From Paracyclopina nana (lineage: Eukaryota; Arthropoda; Copepoda; Cyclopoida; Cyclopettidae): 64,000 bases of DNA. Shown here piece by piece: positions 44,177 to 53,425 of this stretch (position 1 is the stretch's first letter; each line of letters begins with the position of its first letter). The notes beneath the pieces are model-generated. The model was not told where the DNA came from and ran no database searches. It saw only the letters and a program-made list of their open reading frames with translations. The DNA lies in NCBI GenBank assembly GCA_019096065.1, contig JAGUCH010000004.1, forward strand, positions 4,464,001 through 4,528,000, read 5' to 3'. The translations under genes were made by a program, and so were the position numbers.

Positions 44177-47100
44177 CGCACAAAAATCACCAAGCAGACA
44201 CCGTAGCAATTCACCGAAAAACATGAGCACAAAAACAAAAACAAACACGACTCACGCAACCTACAAAACTAAACCGGAAACACAACAGCTGAACGCTGCG
44301 AATAAAAAACTCGTCAAAATACAACACGTCAAAGATAAACCGCCAAAATTGAGCGAAAGGAATTCGACCTCGCAGAGGCTGTCTTCAAACGAGGAGAACC
44401 GCCAAGAAAAGTCAATTACTACTATAGTGAGTAAACTAATATCGCAAACCAAACATTTCCTCATAAAAATCGTAAAAATACTAGAAAACGCGACGAGCCA
44501 AATCACCGAACTACTGCTAGTCGAAAAGCCGAAAATGCCGAGCGAAAGAGACAGGCGGGGCAGGAGCCGGAGCAGGAGTAGATCGCGTGAGAGGGACTCG
44601 AAGAGGAAACTGGATAGATCAAGGTCAAACGATGTCCAACGCGAGGAAGAAAGACGTCGCGAAGCCGAACGAAGAGAAAAAGAGCGAAAAAGGATTGAAA
44701 ATGCCAACAAGCGAAGCAGAGAAAAAAGCGCATCGACGTCAAAAGAAGCGATCACGCCAAAGCTGGAGCGATCAGGCCCCGGTAGCCTGACGCCGAAGCT
44801 GAAAGCGAGGCTTGGACCAAGAGTGGGCTCCTCAAGCAGTCAAGAGGATGAAAGCCCAAGAAACCCGAATCAGCCCCCAGACCCCCCACTGGAGGAGGTC
44901 ATTAGAAGATGGGAAGAAAGGACCGGAGCAAGAATCGTAATCTATGACGAGTTCAACCTGGAAGAGATGCGAGAGATCTTTGAAAGATACTACCATGACC
45001 CAGGGACAATAATCCTGGGAAGCACGCTGAATTTTGGTCCACGCAACGAAAAGTTGTACATGCCAAACAAACAACGCAAGAAGGCTCAACAAATTGATCT
45101 GTTGAAGGCATTGATCAGGGCCATACAGTTGTACCACGGAGTCCCACCAAACGAAGCGATGCTCATATCACATGGCCCCCAATATGTACACATCGTCGAC
45201 AGATTTGACCAAATGCCACACCAACCAATCTTGGAGGATGAAGAGAGGCTGCAGTTCTTGGCGGCCAGACAAATATTGGAACAAGAAGCCATGGGATCGA
45301 TGGATTCAGGAATGGAGGTCAGAGACTTATTCAAGGCAATAGAGAGTGGAAAAGGCCTAGCTCCAATGCCAGAGATCGCTAAAGCCCTCAACAATGGGAA
45401 AAATTCAAACACTCTGTACCTCAGAAGAACCGCAAATGTACTCACAAACGAAGAAGTCAAGGAATTGGCCGCTGTGAGGAAAGGCTTCAGAATTTGGACG
45501 AGGGAGAGCTTGCAGGAGGCACTCGATTGGCTAAAGAAAGCCTGCGAACTCGAAGGCAAGAAGACGAGCATGATATTCATCGAAGACAAGGCCGAACAAA
45601 CTCCGGAAGAAATGCTACCTGTAAGAGAAAAAGTAGTAATAAAAACTGTCGAGAAGATCGTGGAAGTACAAGCATCGCACCTCGGAAGTTCGAGCTTGGA
45701 ACCCATGGACGTCGAGCCAAGCACATCGAGGAGAACATCAGCAACGTCAGCAAAGTCAGTTCAAATGATTCCAGCGGGGGCCGAAGACGAATACTACGAA
45801 AGAGTCCCAGGGGAGGACATGATATATGTCCCAAAAAGACGGTCAAGGTCAAGCTCAGGGACAAGAGTGGACTTTAAGCCACCAATGGAGGACGAGAAAA
45901 AGCCGAAACAAAATTTTAAGATTTGCCCAGATGTCGAGTTCGGCACGATCATCAACGCTGCGGGAGCAGAAAATTATGGAGCTAAAAAGTGCAAGGTACA
46001 TCTATGCCAATCCACTAATCCATTTCAGCTCGATGAGTGCGTAAACCGCAGAGAAGAAATATTCCCACCATTAACCGTCAAGGATGCGTTGAGGAACGCC
46101 ACGATGGCAAGAGGGACGAAATATGACCTGTTTGACCAGAAAAAGAGGGTCACCTACATCCTCGGCCGAACCAACGACACCAACAATGAATACTGCTCGG
46201 AAAGTTGGGAGGAAATAGAAGCAAAGCTGGAAGAAAATGGATACTTCAAAGAAATACTCGACACCAGAGTCATGACAATCGACACGGAGGGAATGTCAGA
46301 AAAATACAAGAGCGCCTACATTGAAGGTAAAGAAATCACGGTGGGCGAGCACAGGGACATTTTTGCATACGCACACTTCGGCGCAACAAATGGAATCGCT
46401 TTCGGGGTGAGAGTCATGTTCGTGGGCTACAAAATCATGGGCAAAGAAATACCCTCCCGAATCAAAGGACTCCTGGGTGACAAACGAGTCTGCAAAATCC
46501 AGTTTGGGATAGATATGGACTTGAGAAAATTCGCCAGGGTGGGAGCAAAAGTAATAAACTGGGTTGAAGCACAACACCTAGTGATGTTACTCGACCCCCA
46601 AATGAGCTCAATTAATCCGAAGTCAGGCAAGGATGGAGCGTTGATGGTGATGGGAGTTGAGAACAGGATTGGCAAAGTCGACTACAGAGTGGAGCACCGA
46701 GCGATTGATGTCGACAAATACGAAGAGAAAATACTCTACTATGATAGGCAGGATCTCTTCACACCGTTGGCATGTCTGGAGATGGTTGCAGCAACCTCTG
46801 TATTGCGAGTCGGTGGAGATGAAAAATCAGACTGTAGAGGTTACATGATGTTCTGGCTGGCACTGCTACGTGAAAGGCCATTTAAGTTCGGAGGACAACC
46901 CATCAGGGTCTACGAAGGTCTCCTAGAGGGCCACGGACGCCCTCGGGAAACCAGAGTGGACGATGGACTGCAAGGCCTAAAATACACAAACATCAAGTAC
47001 AACAGCGAGAAGACGGTGGTGGAAAACTTCAAAGACTTCGACAAGGAGTTCATGCTCCAAAAATGGTATTTGAAAAGCGAGGAGCAGAGAGAGGTATCGG

Positions 47101-47555
47101 ATTATGAAACAGACATGGTCAGCTACATAGAAAATTGGCACTCAGCAGGAGTCGTGGCGGAAGCAATCCAAAGAGCAACCGCCCCACCAGAAACCGCTGA
47201 CGAGTCAGACCAACAAATGAAGCTGGAAACTCCACATCCTTGCCGAAAATGTGGGAGAAATGACCACAGGGAAAAAGACTGCGATGAGAAGATGGGATGC
47301 ATGAACTGCTTCTCCTCCGCACACAAAACAGACGCGTGCACATTCTACACCGCGCGCTGCCAGTTGTGTGGAGACTACGGACATTCCCAGCAGATGCATA
47401 TGTCGAGAGACCTGGTGCAGCTGCATGTCAAGAAAAGAATCGTGGCTTACAGACACGCGATGGGAGCAATGACCCTGGATAGAAACGCCGCCTTCAAAGC
47501 CATCAAACGCAAGGACGGCATGGCCCTAAGAAGAATCGACAAGCACAGAAAATAA
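44160..47555 (+). CDS. BEL/Pao second ORF: SR-rich, DEDDy exonuclease-like, zinc-knuckle protein
   Basis: 1131 residues, overlapping the end of gag-pol by 17 bp in another frame (ATGATGA arrangement). Residues ~126-190 are Arg/Ser-rich (RSRSRSRSRERDS) and then highly charged helical. Residues ~240-500 have no recognised fold. Residues ~700-880 look like a DnaQ/WRN-type 3'-5' exonuclease. Exo I is TIDTEG (D708, E710). Exo II is KIQFGIDMDLRKF (D787), preceded by LLGDKRVC. Exo III is YDRQD (Y861, D865). Three zinc knuckles end the protein (from residue 1028: CRKCGRNDHREKDC, CMNCFSSAHKTDAC, CQLCGDYGHSQQMH). These parallel the Gag knuckles, including the final His. No signal peptide or membrane segment, so it is not an envelope. 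Expression may be by reinitiation or splicing. Domain assignment is by eye. Confidence 0.85.
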   Translation: MMTKNNAQKSPSRHRSNSPKNMSTKTKTNTTHATYKTKPETQQLNAANKKLVKIQHVKDKPPKLSERNSTSQRLSSNEENRQEKSITTIVSKLISQTKHFLIKIVKILENATSQITELLLVEKPKMPSERDRRGRSRSRSRSRERDSKRKLDRSRSNDVQREEERRREAERREKERKRIENANKRSREKSASTSKEAITPKLERSGPGSLTPKLKARLGPRVGSSSSQEDESPRNPNQPPDPPLEEVIRRWEERTGARIVIYDEFNLEEMREIFERYYHDPGTIILGSTLNFGPRNEKLYMPNKQRKKAQQIDLLKALIRAIQLYHGVPPNEAMLISHGPQYVHIVDRFDQMPHQPILEDEERLQFLAARQILEQEAMGSMDSGMEVRDLFKAIESGKGLAPMPEIAKALNNGKNSNTLYLRRTANVLTNEEVKELAAVRKGFRIWTRESLQEALDWLKKACELEGKKTSMIFIEDKAEQTPEEMLPVREKVVIKTVEKIVEVQASHLGSSSLEPMDVEPSTSRRTSATSAKSVQMIPAGAEDEYYERVPGEDMIYVPKRRSRSSSGTRVDFKPPMEDEKKPKQNFKICPDVEFGTIINAAGAENYGAKKCKVHLCQSTNPFQLDECVNRREEIFPPLTVKDALRNATMARGTKYDLFDQKKRVTYILGRTNDTNNEYCSESWEEIEAKLEENGYFKEILDTRVMTIDTEGMSEKYKSAYIEGKEITVGEHRDIFAYAHFGATNGIAFGVRVMFVGYKIMGKEIPSRIKGLLGDKRVCKIQFGIDMDLRKFARVGAKVINWVEAQHLVMLLDPQMSSINPKSGKDGALMVMGVENRIGKVDYRVEHRAIDVDKYEEKILYYDRQDLFTPLACLEMVAATSVLRVGGDEKSDCRGYMMFWLALLRERPFKFGGQPIRVYEGLLEGHGRPRETRVDDGLQGLKYTNIKYNSEKTVVENFKDFDKEFMLQKWYLKSEEQREVSDYETDMVSYIENWHSAGVVAEAIQRATAPPETADESDQQMKLETPHPCRKCGRNDHREKDCDEKMGCMNCFSSAHKTDACTFYTARCQLCGDYGHSQQMHMSRDLVQLHVKKRIVAYRHAMGAMTLDRNAAFKAIKRKDGMALRRIDKHRK

Positions 47556-47656
47556 TCAGTTATGGAAAAGGCAGAGGGATATACTCCTCTTTTTATAATC
47601 TTTTATCAAAATTCTTATATGTCAAATGTCTCAGCTAGCAAAGTTGCGACGATCGC

Positions 47657-47664
47657 AAGGGGGA
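47657..47664 (+). other. polypurine tract
   Basis: AAGGGGGA one base before the 3' LTR, the usual position for plus-strand priming. Confidence 0.75.
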
Positions 47665-47665
47665 C

Positions 47666-47989
47666 TGTGAAGATACGGTACTGGAGTTGCGACGCGCCGA
47701 CAACAACAAGCTGAGACTGTCCGCGGAAAATAGCTGTCAAACCGTCACGATTTTCCCGCTTATTTCTTATCAGTTACATTCTAGATTTCATACGATCGAC
47801 AATAAAAAGTCTTTTACTTGTGATCTCTAGAGTTTGACCATTTTTATTCAGTGCGATTACACCTAGCTTCAGCGATATTCAAGGACACTTTCATCACTGC
47901 CTTCCACTGGTTTTGGATCGCACGATTTTCGATTGATTCACCGAGGCCGCGGGCTTCAGGATTCTGATTTCTTCGTGACTACTCGAACA
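47666..47989 (+). repeat. 3' LTR of BEL/Pao element
   Basis: Same 324 bp as the 5' LTR. Followed by GACAG, then the remaining ~11 bp of the foldback arm and the ~90-bp end of the hAT-like element. Confidence 0.95.
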
Positions 47990-48322
47990 GACAGCTCCTT
48001 TGGTTGGAGCGATCCCAAGCTTTTTGCTTATGTAGCTCAAGCTGGGTTTCAGCTTCAAGCTTTCAAGCCAAGCTGAAACTCGTTCCATCACTCTTATTGC
48101 GCCGAATAAAACCGCCGATGCCGGTTGTTCTTGAGAAAAGTGTGGTGTATTTTCATTAAAAAAATCTGGCAGCACTAGGTAGAAGGTTTAGCGGATGCGG
48201 ATGTTGGAGAATCCCGCCAAAAAGTAAACAAAAAACTGACTGTGACTTAGCCGTCACTTGTCAGCGCCTCATCTTTATTCTTTCGACTTTCGAGAACTCT
48301 CTAACACAACTGGCGCGAAAGA

Positions 48323-49438
48323 ATGTTTTCATACTTGAGACGAGCGTTCAATCGCTTATTTCCATCGAGCAATGATAATCGAGAAGACAGGACAGGACAA
48401 ACTGACATTTTAAAATCAACGACTGATGTCTGTCAGCAACGCCTCACACGCATAGAGGCTTCTAGTCAGCCGAGTTGCTTCGCAGATTTTGAATTTTCAT
48501 CCCAAGAAGGCTCCTCTGATGAAGAGGACTGCAATGAGAGCGTGACATGTCCACAAGTTCCGATTGAAAGCCTCGACACCGAAGTTGTGGAGCGCCGGAA
48601 TAACATTGTGGATGCTCTCTGCTCTTTTTCCATTGTCACTCCCGAAGTAGGCGATTTTATCAAGAGCCAGCCCTTTGCTGTGCCCAACTTGGACTCCACA
48701 CCTGTCAACAACCACCTCTGGTTTCCTCCTGGCCATAAAGTCCTCACGGCTTGCTGCTACGACTACCTCAACTATCGATGTGAAACGAGCTCGGTCGGCC
48801 TCAGGAATTTGCTTTCTCACGTCGAGTCCCTTCATTCTGGCAAAGATGATCCCAAACTGTGGTTCGACCATGGTGGCCTCTACTATTCTTTTTGCCTGGG
48901 CAAAGTGGTCTCTCTTGACGAAGTTGAGCACTGCACCACCTGTCAGACCTGCTTTGAGTTCAGAGTTGCGAAATGCCTCGAATGCGGATCGTCATTTGCA
49001 GTCTTGTGCCGCAATTGCAACCCACGTAGCCCAAGGGGCAAATGCGAAATGTGCGAGCCAGACAGGAAGAGTAACGACAATGGAGATTATTCCTTCACTG
49101 ATGCATGCTCTAACGAAAGTTTGAAAAGTGCCTCTCAACTCGAATTTGAGGTGAATTGTGACTTTTTCGTCCTCCTCTTCGTCCGCGCCTAAATTATTCA
49201 GGTTCTTCTTTTTTCAAGGATGGGGAAATTGTAGAAGGAAGCAGCCGGAGCAGCAAGGCCAGCTACAATGGAGATGTCTTTTTCCACTTTGACTTGTTCG
49301 CCAACAGCCATGTACGTAAAAATAGCTCTTTTTCTTTGTACCCGCAACGGAATCATAACTCTTAATCTCTAGGGCGATGACGGCAAAAGCAGAGAGGCTA
49401 TTAATGAAGATGATGTCCCACCTAGCGAGTGTCCGTGA
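48323..49438 (+). CDS. cysteine-rich protein of unknown function
   Basis: Three exons, 48323-49150, 49219-49311 and 49373-49438, join in frame to 328 aa (introns 68 and 61 bp). I do not recognise it. The N-terminus MFSYLRRAFNRLFPSS is amphipathic and basic. The middle is acidic and Ser-rich. Residues ~150-205 contain FPPGHKVLTACCYDYLNYRC. A Cys cluster at ~205-250 (HCTTCQTCFEF, KCLECGSSFAVLCRNC, KCEMC) has CxxC pairs consistent with two zinc sites. The C-terminus contains DGEIVEGSS and VFFHFDLFANS. The start is the first ATG, soon after a likely promoter region; the gene begins ~220 bp beyond the transposon stack. The acceptor at 49217-49218 was chosen over 49199-49200 because the latter leads to a stop. 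Confidence 0.65.
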
Positions 49439-50341
49439 TTTCTTCTGTGCATTCCAGCTTTCGGACCAATTCAGACTATTATAGCACCTACTCGACAACT
49501 AATGATTGACACAGTGATAATATGCTAATCCACCTATTATACCTTTCAAAATTACAAATGGTAATTGTATTTTCGAAATGAAATCACTTCAGTGCAGTCA
49601 TATTTCTTTTCACTTCCGTGCACCTTGCCAAGTTTCTCTCTCTCTCTCTCTCTTTTTCCCTGTGCCTCCATATTCTTAATTGAATTCTCCGTCTGAGCTT
49701 CTTTGATTAGCCAGCTCCTCTTCCTTTTGATACGAGTGCAATATCCAAGTTAACTTGAGTGAATGGAAGCTGCAGCTAGCCGCTAGCCTTTTGTTTGGCC
49801 TGTCTGTGGCTAAGATAGTTTTACTTTGTATGCCTGCTAGCTGCCTCGAAGCAATCACCAATGCACTTAGTAGGAGTAGCCCAATGAGGATGAATGCGCT
49901 TAGTAGTCCTCCTCGTAGTAAGTAATATGCCAGTCTGTGGCAATTTGTTTGGCTCACCGAGCAATGCAGCAACTATAGCTATGCGAGTGCACCTTCTCAT
50001 GAATAAGGAATTGCAGGAAATGTATGGCATTGCTCTTTTGCCATGATCCCTGTCAAAGCAAGGCTGACAGCAGTGCCACTTCCATCACCATGTTGGTTGT
50101 GTGTGTGTATCCCATTTACTCTCCTATATTATTTGCTCCTACCACTCCAGATCCTTATTCAAGCAAAAAGCAAGCTAGCCACTATTTAGGTAAACAGAAT
50201 CAATCAGACCGAAGAGGCAGCAGCGCCTTGACCATCATGGCCGGGCCTTGATGACGTCAATCCCTTATCTCCCTATATTTGCTCTGATACTAGCAAAGAA
50301 GTGATCAAAGAAGGCTCTTCTCTCTTCTAGATTTTTTAAGA
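49439..50341. other. intergenic region with (TC)n microsatellite
   Basis: TCTCTCTC run near 49635-49653. No gene recognised. The last ~150 bp should include the promoter of the saposin-type gene. Confidence 0.45.
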
Positions 50342-50805
50342 ATGAAGACTCTGCTACTATTTCAAGTGCGTGGACCAATTGCAGGCCTCCTTTTGCTCTT
50401 GGCTGCTTTCTCCTCAGCCACCGAGGACTCCTTGGAACCTGTCCTGAGTGCACAAGGTCATTTTGAAATAAAAGGCCAACTATATTGAGCTACGTTTTAA
50501 GGCATATACTGTAGCAGCTCAATTCACTTTCAGCGGCCGGGAGTGACGTGAGAAACGAGCTGACTTGCACGACTTGCAAGATTCTTACAGATGCTCTGAG
50601 GAACTTCATCACAGACCCTGCCAACGAAGAGGCCGTCAGCAATGGCCTGAGGAAAATCTGTGACGTCTTGTTCGCTAACGACGCCATCACTCACGCCCAA
50701 TGCGATGCCATGCTCGGCGACTACACAGATGACATCCTCGAGCTCATTGTGAACGAGTATCTGGAGCCCGAGAAGTTCTGCACGTGGCTCCAAATTTGCC
50801 CTTGA
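50342..50805 (+). CDS. secreted saposin B-type protein
   Basis: Two exons, 50342-50456 and 50534-50805, 128 aa. A hydrophobic signal peptide (IAGLLLLLAAFSSA, residues ~13-26) is followed by one saposin-B domain (~46-128). Its six cysteines have the family spacing: LTCTTC, KIC, AQC, KFC, QIC. They should form three disulfides around a four- to five-helix bundle. A single-domain, secreted form of this kind is typically a lipid- or membrane-interacting protein; the role here is not inferable. The protein ends LQICP, right after the last cysteine. The 3' UTR runs straight into the TTAA-flanked foldback element 33 bp after the stop. Confidence 0.85.
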
Positions 50806-50841
50806 AACAATAATATGCACCAATTGCTTTTCGGCAATTAA

Positions 50842-51870
50842 GGAAAACCTTCGCAGAATTTTCAATAACCACTCTAGCGGCACCGAGAGCTTTTTGAAAA
50901 TCTTATGGACCATCTTGAGGGGCTACCCCTAGATAGTCACCATGCCAAAGGGTTTTGCCCTTGGGCCCCTGGGAGGGGAGATATTGGCCCTTAAAATTTT
51001 GGGAAATTCTTATGAAGTAAAACTTTGGGCCCCTCTCACGGCCCTATGAAGCAACTTTTATCTACCCATTTTTTGGTCATTGTTGGGCCCCCTAAGGGTG
51101 TCTTTGGAAATGGGATAAAAGTTGTCGTCTTGCATGCCCACTATCCTCCAAGGGGCAAGATGTGAATTTTAGGGGTTAACTTTGGAGCAAAATTGAGGAA
51201 ACTCCCCCCGGATGGATTTTGTTCATTTTTTGCACAGAGTCAGCCAAAGATGAGTACTTTCAAATAAAAAAAATAAAAAAATGGTCCATTTTTGTTTGGA
51301 GCCAGATATTGTCTGTCAAAGTTTTGCTAATTTTAGCCATAATAACTTTGTTTAACAGACTTCAGATTCATGACCTAAAAATGAAATTTTATTATAATAA
51401 TAATATGCTGTTAACATTTTTTAATGGACCATTTTTTTATTTTTTTATTTGAAAGTACTCATCTTTGACTGACTCTGTGCAAAAAATGAACAAAATTCAA
51501 CCGGGGGGAGTTCCCTCAATTTTGCTCCATAGTTAACCCCTAAAATTCGCATTTTGCCACTTGGAGCACAGTGGGCATGCAGGGCAACAACTTTTATCCC
51601 ATTTCCAAAGACACCCTTAGGGGGCCCAACAATGACCAAAAAATGGGTAGATAAAAGTTGCTTCACAGGGCCGTGAGGGGGGCCCAAAGTTTTACTTCAT
51701 AAGAATTTCCCAAAACTTTGAGGGCCAATATCTCCCCTCCCAGGGGCCCAAGGGCAAAACCCTTTGGCATGGTGACTATCTAGGGGTAGCCCCTCAAGAT
51801 GGTTCATAAGATTTTCAAAAAGCTCTCGGTGCCGCTAGAGTGGTTATTGAAAATTCTGCGAAGGTTTTCC
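50842..51870. mobile_element. 1.03-kb foldback MITE flanked by TTAA (piggyBac-like target)
   Basis: Starts GGAAAACCTTCGCAGAATTT and ends with the complement, flanked by TTAA at 50838-50841 and 51871-51874. The arms, ~446 bp each (50842-51287 and 51425-51870), are nearly fully complementary (estimated well over 90%). The loop is ~137 bp and AT-rich. TTAA duplication is the piggyBac signature, but no transposase is present. Small open frames inside (51219-51452 and others) are incidental. Confidence 0.85.
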
Positions 51871-51874
51871 TTAA

Positions 51875-53425
51875 GTATCTTGTGTATCCATTTTTCACTT
51901 CACAAATTACAGAATGTCATCATTTCCTTACATAAATCTTTGTATATAGTCACAATCCGTGTGTGTGTGTGTGGTTGTTTTTGTGTGTAAATGTGTAGCA
52001 ATAGTAGATGTGAGGGTCGGGAATGTCTGCTAAGAACAACAACACTAAATCGATAAACTTTTTATAATAATGGCTTCTATAAGGAATCGAGAGGCTGGTG
52101 GTGGACTCCCCAAATAACACGGGTCCATTTCGAAATCATCTGCTTGACAACAATCGTTTTTTATATGAATGCATTTCTTTTTTCTTAAGGTGTATTACTT
52201 GGATTTTCGATAAAGGGTTTTCGCGCTCTGGCTGCTTGATCAAGGAGGGTTGTCGTTTGGATCTTCAAATAAAGCTTCTTAATTTGTCATCGTTTCGTGA
52301 TGGCGGCATTCATGCAAGATAGTATATTGCGCAAGAGTATAAAGGGTTGCCCGCGCGTGTCCTACGGTCATCGTGAATCGGGTTCTCTAAGAAAACTCAG
52401 GATCTCTAATACAAGATAAAATATCACATTTGTCGTAATACGTAAGTAGCGGCGGCGGCGGTGGCGATGACCGAGAGGAAATCAAATTATGTATGGTCTT
52501 AGGTGGTGGTGTTTGTAGAAAGGCCTTCTTCTTCTTCTTCTTTCTTCTCCTTCTTCTTTCATCATCGATGGCAACTCAAGAATGGAATTCAGTGTGTGTG
52601 TGGTCACCTGTATTGGTTTCCAATGAGAGAGATGTTCAAGGTGAGAGAACAACGCACGCGGTTGGTTACACATTTTAAGTACACTCATGGGCCTATCCAA
52701 GGCGAAAGCCGCTTGATTATGCAAATCCACGGAAAATGTTGTAAGTAAGTAGTGGGTGATTGGAAGTAGGAAGTCTCGTTTTTCTATCCATAATATTTCA
52801 ATAATCTGTGGATTATATTGTGTCGTGACCTCCTCCACTCTCATCTCTAATTAGTGTAGTCATGGGCTGTCAATTACGCAGCTCCTCTCGCAGTTCTTGC
52901 CATCATCAAACAAGGTCGTCGACGGTACAGCTAGTCGTCGATCCAGTCGAGGACACTGATCATTTTGCGAGTAGTACATTATTTCACCCTATCAGGACAG
53001 AAGAAAGTGCATCAAATTAATGCATACGCAGTATTAATGCTTTCCACGAAAAGTAAGCCCGAGGCCAGCCTGGGAAACTTGAGAGGCGTACTGTTATAAA
53101 AAGCCCATTAGCTTGCATGGTACGTGGCATGTGTGAAAAAGCTGGCATCGCTGTACATGCGTTACGATTGCGCGAGCCATGCATTCTTCCTATTCTTTGG
53201 ATATAGAATTGAGGGTGAAAGCTTCGAGCTCTGTTGCCTTTTTAAAGGCTACTCTAATTGTTGGGCTATTTATAAATCCAGCAGAAGCAATCTCTTGTTC
53301 ATATAATGAGCACAGGCATGAAAGGACTTAGATCTAATCAAGGCTTATATTGATCGCGTTGGGCGATGTTGCTCTCCACTTTTAGTAAGTTAGAAAAAAA
53401 ACCACCCAGCTTACCTAAGAATAAG
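51875..53425. other. intergenic / 3' UTR of tomosyn
   Basis: No gene recognised. Contains GT microsatellite (near 51957-51973), a (CTT)n tract (52525-52560) and GGC-rich repeats (52449-52466). Part is presumably the tomosyn 3' UTR on the minus strand. Confidence 0.4.

Larger units (their letters stand above)
37186..47989 (+). mobile_element. intact BEL/Pao-type LTR retrotransposon, 10,804 bp
   Basis: Identical 324-bp LTRs (37186-37509 and 47666-47989), TG...CA ends, and a 5-bp duplication GACAG on both sides (37181-37185, 47990-47994). It has a primer-binding site, gag-pol, a second long frame and a polypurine tract. Inserted into the right arm of the foldback element; the left arm shows the uninterrupted target TGTGGACAGCTCC. 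The domain order (gag, protease, RT, RNase H, integrase in one frame) and RT/integrase sequences fit BEL/Pao. Zero LTR differences point to a very recent insertion. Confidence 0.95.
32360..48093. mobile_element. hAT-like element, outermost layer of a nested transposon stack
   Basis: Termini TAGTGATGGAACGAG (32360-32374) and the complement of GAGTGATGGAACGAG (48079-48093), 14 of 15 identical. Direct 8-bp duplications TTATTGCG lie immediately outside (32352-32359 and 48094-48101). An 8-bp duplication and a TAGTG-type inverted end are characteristic of hAT transposons. No transposase is present. The outer parts are AAGCTT-rich non-coding sequence, and nearly all of its length is later insertions (foldback element, MITE, BEL/Pao). 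Confidence 0.7.

Noticed and set aside
44160-47555. Second BEL ORF as an envelope protein
   Set aside because: No signal peptide, no hydrophobic membrane segment and no Cys-rich ectodomain; it has SR and zinc-knuckle features instead.
51219-51452. Small frames in the TTAA-flanked foldback element as a transposase
   Set aside because: Too short, mirrored in the inverted arm, and without DDE/DDD features.
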